From NCBI GenBank assembly GCA_947507875.1, contig CANNQP010000003.1, forward strand, positions 1 to 64,000: a DNA stretch of 64,000 nt, in the 5' to 3' direction. The notes under the pieces were generated by a model, which saw nothing but the letters and a program-made list of their open reading frames with translations, did no database searches and was not told the DNA's origin. Numbering within the stretch: position 1 is the stretch's first letter; each line of letters opens with the position of its first letter. Positions 18,323-25,886 of the stretch are shown in pieces. The position numbers were made by a program, and so were the translations under genes. Origin of the DNA: Verrucomicrobiaceae bacterium (GTDB taxonomy: Bacteria; Verrucomicrobiota; Verrucomicrobiia; Verrucomicrobiales; Verrucomicrobiaceae).

Positions 18323-18967
18323 ATGAAAACAAAACATATGAGTCAGCGCAAAAGGCAAGATGCCTTCACTTTGGTGGAGCTTCTTGTCGTCATTGTGATC
18401 ATCGCTATCCTAGCTTCCCTTGCCGTTCCTGTGACTAACAAGGTGATGCAGATGGCCAATACGACAAGGACCAAGGCGATCATGAAAGACCTTCAAGTGG
18501 CTGTGGGTCACTACCGCACAGAATACAATCGGTTCCCTGTTGATTTGAGCGGCAATAGCGGTGCGGATGACATTGATCCCATTCAAACCAATGGGACAAC
18601 AGACATTGTAAATGTGCTGATGGCGATGACGGACAACTCTGACACTTCGGGCGGCAACCTCAATCCACGTGGCATCAAGTTTATCGATCTGCCCATCGCA
18701 AAAAATGGAGCTTCATTCGGCATTGTGGATCCCAGCGGAGGTTCGGGGAATGGCGGCAATGTCCGACTGCTCGACATCTGGGGGTTCCCTTATTACATCA
18801 TGATGGACACCAATTTAGACAATCGCATCGAAAACCCAGACGCGAGCAACGTGGACCAGCGCGTCTCATCTAGGGCACCTCAATTTGTTCCCACAAGTGT
18901 TGGAGTTCAATGCACCGGCCCCGATCAGATTCTCAACACGCGCGACGATATCGTCTCTTGGAGATAA
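18323..18967 (+). CDS. Type II secretion/pilin-like prepilin (GspG-like)
   Basis: 214 residues. A short positive leader (MSQRKRQDA) is followed by the prepilin cleavage/methylation motif FTLVELLVVIVIIAILASLAVP, with Glu at +5, forming the hydrophobic alpha-1 helix. DLQVAVGHYRTEYNRFPVD fits the GspG pseudopilin fold, and LLDIWGFPYYIMMDTNLDNRI supplies the Asp-rich calcium-type loop. This type is very common in Verrucomicrobia and Planctomycetes. No other secretion gene is adjacent, so the assembly machinery is elsewhere. It ends at a strong terminator and converges on nuoE. Confidence 0.9.
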   Translation: MKTKHMSQRKRQDAFTLVELLVVIVIIAILASLAVPVTNKVMQMANTTRTKAIMKDLQVAVGHYRTEYNRFPVDLSGNSGADDIDPIQTNGTTDIVNVLMAMTDNSDTSGGNLNPRGIKFIDLPIAKNGASFGIVDPSGGSGNGGNVRLLDIWGFPYYIMMDTNLDNRIENPDASNVDQRVSSRAPQFVPTSVGVQCTGPDQILNTRDDIVSWR

Positions 18968-18987
18968 TCGAACTCGATTCAAACGGT

Positions 18988-19016
18988 AAAGCGCGCTCTT
19001 TGGAGCGCGCTTTTTT
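18988..19016 (+). terminator. Intrinsic terminator of the pseudopilin gene
   Basis: An 11-bp stem AAAGCGCGCTC, loop TTTG, GAGCGCGCTTT, ending in a run of six T on the plus strand. The last base touches the nuoE stop codon. Confidence 0.92.
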
Positions 19017-19516
19017 CATGCATATTTGGCCAGAAGGTCAGCTGCTTTAGCAGGATCGACTTTCTCATAAAAGTCATCTTCGACCATGCAAACAGGCCCA
19101 AACCCACAGCTCGCCAAGCACTCGGCGAATTCGATGCTGTACTTACCATCGGCACTAACAGCAATCGGATGGTGATGATCGACATGACTGCGGTCGATAT
19201 TTGCCACTTGGCAGAATGACTCCATCAACTCATAACTGCCCGCCATGGCGCAGGAAAGTGTGCGGCAGACGCGAATGTGATATTTGCCTGGAGCACTTTG
19301 ACGAAAACCTGGATAGAAAGTAACCACTTCGAGAACCTGGACAGGTTCCAAACTGAGTTTAGCAGCAACCCAATTCACAACATCTTCATTGATGTAGCGA
19401 AAATGGTGCTGAAGAAGGTGTAACAAGGGCAGGACCGCACTTCTCTTGGATACAGGGTAGTGGGTGATGACCTCGTCGATCTTGCTGGAGAGTTCGGCAG
19501 GGATTTCGAAAGCCAT
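19016..19516 (-). CDS. nuoE: NADH-quinone oxidoreductase subunit E
   Basis: 166-residue thioredoxin-like [2Fe-2S] subunit of the complex I NADH-input module. The four cluster cysteines are visible at about 84, 89, 133 and 137 (VCRTLSCAMAG and AECLASCGFGP). VLEVVTFYPGFRQSAPGKYHI is characteristic. It lies 42 bases after nuoD on the same strand. The usual next genes nuoF and nuoG do not follow; a convergent pilin gene does. Confidence 0.95.
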   Translation of the reverse strand: MAFEIPAELSSKIDEVITHYPVSKRSAVLPLLHLLQHHFRYINEDVVNWVAAKLSLEPVQVLEVVTFYPGFRQSAPGKYHIRVCRTLSCAMAGSYELMESFCQVANIDRSHVDHHHPIAVSADGKYSIEFAECLASCGFGPVCMVEDDFYEKVDPAKAADLLAKYA

Positions 19517-19558
19517 CGTAGAAAAAATAAAAGTTGGGAAAAATGATCGTGGGACCTA

Positions 19559-20818
19559 TCAGCGGTCGCATTCGCCCATCACAAAGTCGAGGCTACCCAG
19601 CACGGAAGGGATATCGCTGAGCAAATGTCCTGGCAGCATGGTGGAGAGGATGCTCAAGTTGATGAAGGAGGGACTGCGGATTTTGAGGCGATAGGGAACT
19701 CCTCCGCCTTTGCTGTGAATGTAGAACCCAAGCTCTCCCTTCGGATTTTCCGCACCAAAATACACTTCACCGGCAGGAGCATCAATGCCTTGAGTCGCTA
19801 AGATGAAATGGTGAATCAGCTCTTCCATCTTCATCAGAACTTTTTCTTTCTTGGGCAGCAAGCCCTTGGCATCAGCCACATTGATAGGGCCGCCAGGTAG
19901 TTTGTCCAAAACCTGCCTGAGGATGCGAACACTTTGCCTCATTTCCTCCATGCGCACGAGGTAGCGATCATAACAGTCGCCAGTGGTGCCGATGGGAATA
20001 TCAAAGTCGTAGTTCTCATACCCCAGGTAGGGGTTTGCTTTCCGCAGATCGTGTTCGACACCCGAACCCCGAAGGTTCGGTCCACTCAATCCCCAAGCCA
20101 ACGCATCTTCCTTGGAGATCACTCCAAGGCCTTGGGTTCTCGCCATAAAAATGGCATTGCGCGTCATGAGCTTCTCGACCTCATCAATCACAGGCTCGAG
20201 TTCGTTCAGGAACTTATGCACAGCACGGGTGAAGCCATCCGGGAGATCACGAATTTGCCCGCCCACGCGTGTGTAGCTCGTGGTGAAGCGCGCCCCCGTG
20301 AGCTGCTCACATAGATTGTAAACTTTTTCGCGCTCGGTGAAGGTATATAGGAAGACCGTCATCGCGCCGACATCCATCGCAAAGACACCAACGCCGAGAA
20401 GGTGCGCTGAAATTCTGGCGAGTTCGCAGCAAATCACACGGATGGCCTGACCTCGCTCTGGCACTTGCCAGCCCATCAGCTTCTCGACCGCGAGGGCATA
20501 AGCCACGTTGTTCGCGAGAGGCGCTAGGTAATCCAACCGGTCCGTGTAAGGCACGAACTGATTGTAGTGCATGTTTTCGGCGATCTTTTCATCACCGCGA
20601 TGCAGATAGCCAACGTCAGGCTCAGCCTTGCTAACGATCTCACCATCAAGCTCAAGGATCAATCGCAACACTCCATGCGTTGCGGGATGAGATGGCCCCA
20701 TGTTCAGCACGAGCTTCTCGCCCACGATGTCCTTGGCCGATTCATCCATGCCTTCAGCCTGCATCGCAGCCTTCGCGGCGATATCAGGGGCATCGTACTC
20801 TCTCGTGACGGTAGGCAT
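19559..20818 (-). CDS. nuoD: NADH-quinone oxidoreductase subunit D
   Basis: 419-residue 49-kDa subunit that forms the quinone pocket of complex I. Hallmarks: LNMGPSHPATHGVLRLILELDGE, PDVGYLHRGDEKIAE, YTDRLDYLAPLANN, RVGGQIRDLPDGF, and the C-terminal LGSLDFVMGECDR. The N-terminal 30 residues are a short variable extension without a NuoC domain. Upstream is a CRP-type palindrome rather than nuoC, so nuoABC must be elsewhere. Confidence 0.96.
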   Translation of the reverse strand: MPTVTREYDAPDIAAKAAMQAEGMDESAKDIVGEKLVLNMGPSHPATHGVLRLILELDGEIVSKAEPDVGYLHRGDEKIAENMHYNQFVPYTDRLDYLAPLANNVAYALAVEKLMGWQVPERGQAIRVICCELARISAHLLGVGVFAMDVGAMTVFLYTFTEREKVYNLCEQLTGARFTTSYTRVGGQIRDLPDGFTRAVHKFLNELEPVIDEVEKLMTRNAIFMARTQGLGVISKEDALAWGLSGPNLRGSGVEHDLRKANPYLGYENYDFDIPIGTTGDCYDRYLVRMEEMRQSVRILRQVLDKLPGGPINVADAKGLLPKKEKVLMKMEELIHHFILATQGIDAPAGEVYFGAENPKGELGFYIHSKGGGVPYRLKIRSPSFINLSILSTMLPGHLLSDIPSVLGSLDFVMGECDR

Positions 20819-20874
20819 TCAGAATATGGGGGATGATGAGTATTCTACGCGTGAAAAACTGGGGCAAGACGAAT

Positions 20875-20892
20875 TTGTGAAAAATTTCACAA
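20875..20892. promoter_or_regulatory. CRP/FNR-type palindrome upstream of nuoDE
   Basis: TTGTGAAAAATTTCACAA contains TGTGA-N6-TCACA, identical to the classic CRP half-site arrangement. A further half site TTTCACAA lies at 20898-20905. Its centre is about 65 bases before the nuoD start. A possible -10 (TAGAAT, 20847-20842 on the minus strand) lies between, with no good -35. Confidence 0.5.
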
Positions 20893-20939
20893 GCGCATTT
20901 CACAATGGGCCTCAGGCGACCTTCAGCGCTGCTATCCAA

Positions 20940-21698
20940 TTATAAATAAGGCTGGATCGGCAGCCTGCCATTCCACGCACAAATGAACATGGTTCCTGGC
21001 TTTACTGGGCTAGGGAAGGTGGTGACTTGACCACCTGCTGCTTCGACCAGCATGACGCCCGCTGCGATATCCCATAGGCTGATTTGTTCCTCCACATAGG
21101 CATCGAGCCGCCCACAGGCGATGTAGGCTAGCGCCAGAGCTGCGCTGCCTAGCATGCGTGTTTTACGCACTTCGTAGGCGATCCTTTTGTAACGATCAAA
21201 GCCTGCATCGAGTGCGGATTTGCTTTTGGAAAAGCCGACGGTGACCACGGCCTCAGCCATGGTGGCGCGAGGGCTGACGGAAATAACTTTTCCATTCAAA
21301 AGAGGCTGCCCACCCCGGGTCACACTCCAGGTTTCATTTTGCATGGGGTCATGGATCACACCAAGCAGCATCTCTTTGGTATGCCGATCACGTGCGGCGA
21401 TGCTGACGCAGAAATGAGGAATGCCGAAGAAGTAATTCACCGTGCCGTCAATCGGATCGACAATCCATTCCACATCACCATTGCCCCCCACATCGCCCTC
21501 TTCCTCTCCCAGAATGGCATGGGACGAATTGTGACTCAGGATGATTTCCGTGATCAACTTCTGACTGCGCACGTCCAGCTCAAGCTTGATGTCGTGACGC
21601 TGCATTTCATTCACAGTGAGTTCAGAACCAAAGTTGGTCTTGATGAGCTGTCCGGCTTCTTGAGCGGCAGCGAGGGCGATGGGGAGGAGTTCAGACAT
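20940..21698 (-). CDS. Inositol monophosphatase family protein (SuhB-like)
   Basis: 252 residues. Mg-site motifs: ILGEEEGDVGGNGDVEWIVDPIDGTVNYFFGIPHF (GEE and WIVDPIDGT) and LWDIAAGVMLVEAAGGQVT (WDxAAG). The family hydrolyses inositol-1-phosphate, fructose-1,6-bisphosphate or PAP; the natural substrate here is uncertain. The ATG at 21698 is chosen over a TTG four codons upstream. It overlaps the end of coaB by 8 bases, so the two are probably co-translated. Confidence 0.92.
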   Translation of the reverse strand: MSELLPIALAAAQEAGQLIKTNFGSELTVNEMQRHDIKLELDVRSQKLITEIILSHNSSHAILGEEEGDVGGNGDVEWIVDPIDGTVNYFFGIPHFCVSIAARDRHTKEMLLGVIHDPMQNETWSVTRGGQPLLNGKVISVSPRATMAEAVVTVGFSKSKSALDAGFDRYKRIAYEVRKTRMLGSAALALAYIACGRLDAYVEEQISLWDIAAGVMLVEAAGGQVTTFPSPVKPGTMFICAWNGRLPIQPYL

Positions 21699-22350
21699 GA
21701 GGAAATTCAAGGGGAGAATGCCCCAGATTCGTGATGAATTCGATCAGCAAGCGGGCGAGCGTCGATTTTTCCTGCTGGGGCAGCGCGAGGGTTTGTCCGC
21801 TAGGCAAACAAAGGGTGACGGCGTTTTCTTGACTATCAAACCCGATGCCAGACTGGGAAACATCATTCGCAATCATCAAGTCACAGCCCTTACGCAGCTG
21901 CTTATCTTGAGCATGTTCGATGAGCTTTTCCGTCTCAGCAGCGAAGCCAACCAAGATACCTTGAAAGCCAAATCGGCTGCGTGCAGAGCCGAGAATATCT
22001 TCTGTGCGCTCCAGCTCCAACATCAGCGTTGGCTCGGTCTTTTTGATCTTCTGAGAATGCACGATCTTGGGGCGGTAATCAACAACCGCAGCGGCAAAGA
22101 CAGCGATCTCGGCGCGGAGGATTTCGGCCTCCACCGCCTCATACATTTGCCGCGCGGTTTCCACTCGGCGCACCAGGACTCCTGATGGCTCGGGGAGATA
22201 AACCGGCCCCGTGATCAGGACCACTTCATGGCCCAAATCGCGAGCAGCCTCTGCCAACGCGTAGCCCATGCGACCAGAGGAACGGTTGGAAAGATACCGC
22301 ACGGGGTCAATGGGCTCACGAGTCGGGCCTGCGGTGATGAGGAAACGCAT
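21691..22350 (-). CDS. coaB: Phosphopantothenate-cysteine ligase (CoaB, stand-alone)
   Basis: 219 residues, equal to the C-terminal half of the usual CoaBC fusion. It ligates Cys to 4'-phosphopantothenate in CoA synthesis. Motifs: ITAGPTREPIDPVRYLSNRSSGRMGYALA, AAAVVDYRP, VGFAAETE, DLMIANDVS. Its decarboxylase partner CoaC is encoded 13 kb away at 8139-8687. It lies 58 bases downstream of a cytochrome gene and overlaps suhB. Confidence 0.92.
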   Translation of the reverse strand: MRFLITAGPTREPIDPVRYLSNRSSGRMGYALAEAARDLGHEVVLITGPVYLPEPSGVLVRRVETARQMYEAVEAEILRAEIAVFAAAVVDYRPKIVHSQKIKKTEPTLMLELERTEDILGSARSRFGFQGILVGFAAETEKLIEHAQDKQLRKGCDLMIANDVSQSGIGFDSQENAVTLCLPSGQTLALPQQEKSTLARLLIEFITNLGHSPLEFPHV

Positions 22351-22408
22351 GAGATTTCTTCATCTACCGTGGGTTTCATAGCGGTCAAATCAGGCCGCTG
22401 GGATTCGA

Positions 22409-22981
22409 TCATTGGCCTGCTGCCGCCTTGGCCTGCTGCTGGCTTTCCGGAGAAAGTCGGCTCAATGGCACGAGAAAGACCTCACCATTGCCGGCCATTT
22501 TCAACATCACGCCGCCCTCTTTCATGCCCGCAAAGGTCGCCTGAAGGCTACGGCCATCACTGCTGGTCCAGGTCTGCACCCCGCCGACCGGCGCCGCGGC
22601 GACTGGAGCCGCAGGCATCGCACCCCCCCCCGTCAGAGAGGCCCCTTCCTTGATCCAGCTTTCGAGTTTACTGACTTCGGCATCCGTGAGGCGATTTTTC
22701 CCCTTTGGCGGCATCACATCGCTATCGTCATCTGGAAGTTTGCAAATCGTCAGCAGGTTGCTCTTGGCAGGATCTCCGGGAACGATGGGCCCATCGGCCT
22801 TGATCACCTTGGCCAATTCCTCAGGGGTATCCAGGGCGACATCACCCTTGGTTTTGCCTTTGGAGACGGCATGACAGGCGTAGCACTTTTGGTCAAAAAT
22901 AGGTTTGATCTCACGGCTAAAGTCCACCGCAGAGGCAGGCAAGCAGGCCAGGAAGAAGCAATAGTAGGGAAGGAATTTCAT
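22409..22981 (-). CDS. Exported PSCyt1-type c-type cytochrome with SHD1-like C-terminal domain
   Basis: 190 residues. Sec signal MKFLPYYCFFLACLPASA, then a Planctomycete-type cytochrome domain (PF07635): VDFSREIKPIFDQKCYACH with the CxxCH haem motif at about 33-37 and MPPKGKNRLTDAEVSKLESWIKEGA with a likely Met ligand. After an Ala/Pro linker, residues 140-190 (WTSSDGRSLQATFAGMKEGGVMLKM, VFLVPLSRLSPESQQ) match the SLA1 homology domain SHD1, common in PVC bacteria. The ATG at 22981 is chosen because it opens the signal peptide. Confidence 0.85.
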   Translation of the reverse strand: MKFLPYYCFFLACLPASAVDFSREIKPIFDQKCYACHAVSKGKTKGDVALDTPEELAKVIKADGPIVPGDPAKSNLLTICKLPDDDSDVMPPKGKNRLTDAEVSKLESWIKEGASLTGGGAMPAAPVAAAPVGGVQTWTSSDGRSLQATFAGMKEGGVMLKMAGNGEVFLVPLSRLSPESQQQAKAAAGQ

Positions 22982-23103
22982 GGAAGAATCATGGCCATAA
23001 CAGATGGGTAGATCACCTGGCAAGCTCCGTCTTGCATTCAGCCCTTGTCAAACGCAGCACCACAGCCAGACTTGGCACGATTCTCTCTCCCCCAAGCAGT
23101 CAC

Positions 23104-25359
23104 ATGCCAGAGCCCCGTCTTTTCAGGCACTACCTTATCGCGCAGGACGCGGATGGCGGCAATGTGGAGCTCCTTCGCGATGCGGATCAAGTCTGTATCC
23201 TTGGCTTTGACACACGCCGGCTAGAGTTCGTCCACTGCCACGTGCTGCTGGAGCCGTTGAAGCAGCCGAGCTTTTTCGAGGCGGCTATCGCGCGGCTTCA
23301 AACTCGCGGACACCCGTTGCTCGCCAAACTCTCCGACCATGGCGAAGACGAAGGAACCCCCTATTACATTACCAGTCACATCGATGGCGAGACGCTGGGT
23401 GATTATTTGGCAAGGTTAGGGGAAATTCCTGTGGGGTGCGCCGCGTTGATTTGCCTGCGTTCTCTGGCTGCCGCAGCAGCCTTCGCCGAGCGGTCACTGG
23501 AGCCCTTACATCAGCCACTTACCTCCCTTCGAGTGGTGCAGACGAGTTCCCAAAATCTCATCGTGCAGGTTGCTGATTATCCACTGCTGGCCAGCGCACG
23601 GCAGGCGAAAGGTCTAAACAATGAACTCGGGAAACACGGCAAGTTACTCGAAGATTATGTGTCGGGGAAAGCCGGGCATCCACTTCGCTCTGAAATTTTG
23701 ATGGAGCGACTCAGGTCTTGCTTAGAAGCCGTCAGCACCGAGACGAAAACGGCCCTCAACCCGCTGCTGGCCTTTTTGCATGAGCTGGCCAGTCGGCATC
23801 CAGCTGAGGTGATCACCAGCTCACTCAAGCCACGCCATCTGCTCTCAGCATATCTTGCTGGCTATCAGCAGGTGGCACGCCTATGGGTGAATCGGATTGG
23901 CTTTCAGAGCCAACGCCTCGACATGGCAAACCCGTATGCCATGCGTGGCACCTTGAGCTCGTCAGGCCGTGCTGTTCTTGTGGAACAGATTCTGCCGGAG
24001 CGCCTTGCCTCCCCGAGGGTGCGCGCGGTCCTGGAGAAACACTGCAAAGCCCAAGAAAAGTCGCGGGGCGCATGGGTGCGATTGCCGCTCATCGCAGAGG
24101 AAGATGGCCTCAGCTGCATGGCCGAAGAAGTGGTGGAAGGCATCCATCTAGCGGATCTTTTGCTCTCCAGGCAGGCATTGGATCTTCGTGAAACTTATCT
24201 CCTACTCGCAGAGCTGGATAAAGCACTAACACAACTGGAAGCCTCGGGGCTTGAGACCCCTCGCCTCAGGCTAGAGGATATCCATCTGCTGACAGGGGCT
24301 CCGCGTGAGGATGCACTCAGTCTCAAGCTACTCATGACCCCACTCACCGCTTGGCCTGCGTTTGCGGTCACGCTACGGGCCCACCCGACCCTCGCCTCGA
24401 TGTCAGGCCGCGGCACCGATCCCGCAGTACTTTTGCCAACCAAGCACCCTGGCACGTGGGATGCGGCTTGGCTGTCGGCTTTGGGTCACTTCTTGCTCTC
24501 GTTGGAGCCCCTGCCGAGCGGCTCAAACGCAACGAGCGCGGCAAGTAGCCGTGAGGTAGAACCCGTGTCCCGGCTTTTCGAAGATGAAATCACCAAAAGC
24601 CGTCAAGGTCTGCGCACGCATCGCCGCGAGTTCCTCAGCCACTACGCAAGTCTTCTGCGTCATCAAGATCTCGCGAAGACGCCGATCTCAGCCCGGTTGG
24701 ATGCGCCCCTGGCGAAGCCTTCGCCCCAGCCAACGGTGAGTGGATTACCGCCCGTCAACGCTAGCAGCGACTCACGCCCAGCGGCTACAATGCCTAACGA
24801 AACCGCTTCTCTAGAGGCCCCCTCCATGGGCCTGATCCCCACCCCGGAACAGCCCATCGCGGGCTTCGCAGAACTCCTCTTTCGTGGCACAAGCGAGGCG
24901 ACATCCGACTCGGAGCCCGATTGGGCACGCACGGCCCTCGATGCACCACCGACCATTCATCCCAGCGAAACGCTATTGCCTGACGAACTCGTGCCGCGCT
25001 GGCTACGCATGGCCGTTTTTTTCGGTGGTTCCATGGTAGCAGGTGCCGTACTGGCGCATCTGTCAGGGCATGCTCTATGGCAACGCAGCTCCCTACGTTC
25101 ACCCACGGCTACGAGCATTGAGGTAAAAAAGGAAGCCGTGGCGCCCATGCCAAAAGCGATCGCTCAGCCGAAGGCAACTACCTTACCCACAGAACCAGAG
25201 CTACCCCCACCTCTGCCCCCACCTCTGCCCACACCCAAACCTGCGCCCGTCTCAGCGCCAGATCAAATGATCCCAGCCCATCGCTTACTGAAGCCGCCAC
25301 CGTCGCAGCGGGAGAGTATCATCCGCAGTAGCGAACGCATCCCAGGTCTCTCTGATTGA
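23104..25359 (+). CDS. Membrane protein with two degenerate protein-kinase-like domains
   Basis: 751 residues from the ATG at 23104 (a TTG at 23032 is also possible). Residues about 5-190 resemble a Ser/Thr kinase N-lobe and hinge (HPLLAKLSDHGEDEGTPYYI, HIDGETLGDYLA). A second similar unit lies near 285-430 (LIAEEDGLSCMAEEV, VEGIHLADLL, RLRLEDIHLL). Neither has the HRD or DFG catalytic motifs nor a clear P-loop, so both are probably pseudokinases. After a Ser/Pro-rich region comes one membrane helix (about 632-655, MAVFFGGSMVAGAVLAHL) and a Pro-rich periplasmic tail. The architecture is like the protein at 47657. Function unknown; a signalling or scaffold role is inferred. Confidence 0.7.
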   Translation: MPEPRLFRHYLIAQDADGGNVELLRDADQVCILGFDTRRLEFVHCHVLLEPLKQPSFFEAAIARLQTRGHPLLAKLSDHGEDEGTPYYITSHIDGETLGDYLARLGEIPVGCAALICLRSLAAAAAFAERSLEPLHQPLTSLRVVQTSSQNLIVQVADYPLLASARQAKGLNNELGKHGKLLEDYVSGKAGHPLRSEILMERLRSCLEAVSTETKTALNPLLAFLHELASRHPAEVITSSLKPRHLLSAYLAGYQQVARLWVNRIGFQSQRLDMANPYAMRGTLSSSGRAVLVEQILPERLASPRVRAVLEKHCKAQEKSRGAWVRLPLIAEEDGLSCMAEEVVEGIHLADLLLSRQALDLRETYLLLAELDKALTQLEASGLETPRLRLEDIHLLTGAPREDALSLKLLMTPLTAWPAFAVTLRAHPTLASMSGRGTDPAVLLPTKHPGTWDAAWLSALGHFLLSLEPLPSGSNATSAASSREVEPVSRLFEDEITKSRQGLRTHRREFLSHYASLLRHQDLAKTPISARLDAPLAKPSPQPTVSGLPPVNASSDSRPAATMPNETASLEAPSMGLIPTPEQPIAGFAELLFRGTSEATSDSEPDWARTALDAPPTIHPSETLLPDELVPRWLRMAVFFGGSMVAGAVLAHLSGHALWQRSSLRSPTATSIEVKKEAVAPMPKAIAQPKATTLPTEPELPPPLPPPLPTPKPAPVSAPDQMIPAHRLLKPPPSQRESIIRSSERIPGLSD

Positions 25360-25497
25360 GCGACGCGGATCAAGGTTTCAGCACCTCAAGCGTTTTACCT
25401 GTTTGCAAAACTGCTGAGGGTTGTTACTTCTCGATCATTCCATGCGCTCCCTCAATGGGTTCGTATGAACAAGAACAAACACAACGAACACCACACT

Positions 25498-25608
25498 ATG
25501 AAATACGCCCTCCTCGCCCTCGCGGCTTCGGTTATCGCTGGCGGCCTTGTCTCCTGCGCCTCCAAGACTCCTCCTCCGCCTCCTGCTCCTGTGCAGGCCA
25601 CTAAGTAA
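25498..25608 (+). CDS. 36-residue lipoprotein, Pro-rich
   Basis: A very short gene: MKYALLALAASVIAGG then a lipobox LVSC, leaving a mature peptide of about 18 residues ending in a PPPPPAPVQATK run. The signal peptide is textbook and the codons are ordinary. It lies 60 bases before a second mini-lipoprotein of the same plan, and the shared strong terminator at 25847 supports a two-gene transcript. Role unknown. Confidence 0.7.
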   Translation: MKYALLALAASVIAGGLVSCASKTPPPPPAPVQATK

Positions 25609-25667
25609 GCTAACGGCCTGAAGGCCTGGCTTCGTAGCTGAGGCGTTCCCAACCAACACTCGACACT

Positions 25668-25823
25668 ATGATCCGTATCCTCACCGTTACACTGGCTTCT
25701 GCATCTCTTCTCCTCGCCTCCTGCGCGACGAAGAAAGAGTGCTCTTCTTGCGATGCTTCGAAAAAGCCAGCAGCATGCTGCGGCAAAAGCGGCACCTGCT
25801 GCAAGAGCGGCCACAAGCACTAA
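25668..25823 (+). CDS. 51-residue Cys-rich lipoprotein
   Basis: Signal peptide MIRILTVTLASASLL with lipobox LASC at 16-19. The mature 33 residues contain six further Cys, as CSSC, CC and CC, with Lys-rich spacers, and end in HKH. The pattern suggests metal binding (Cu, Zn or similar) at the membrane surface, but this is inference from composition. It ends 24 bases before a strong intrinsic terminator. Confidence 0.75.
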   Translation: MIRILTVTLASASLLLASCATKKECSSCDASKKPAACCGKSGTCCKSGHKH

Positions 25824-25846
25824 TTTGAGCGAAAGCTCATGCCCAC

Positions 25847-25880
25847 GCCGCCCGAGGCTCATGCTTCGGGCGGCTTTTTT
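25847..25880 (+). terminator. Intrinsic terminator of the mini-lipoprotein pair
   Basis: A 9-bp stem GCCGCCCGA with TCGGGCGGC, a 10-base loop, then six T. It lies between the lipoprotein genes and the convergent prenyl synthase gene. Confidence 0.9.
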
Positions 25881-25886
25881 GTGAGG

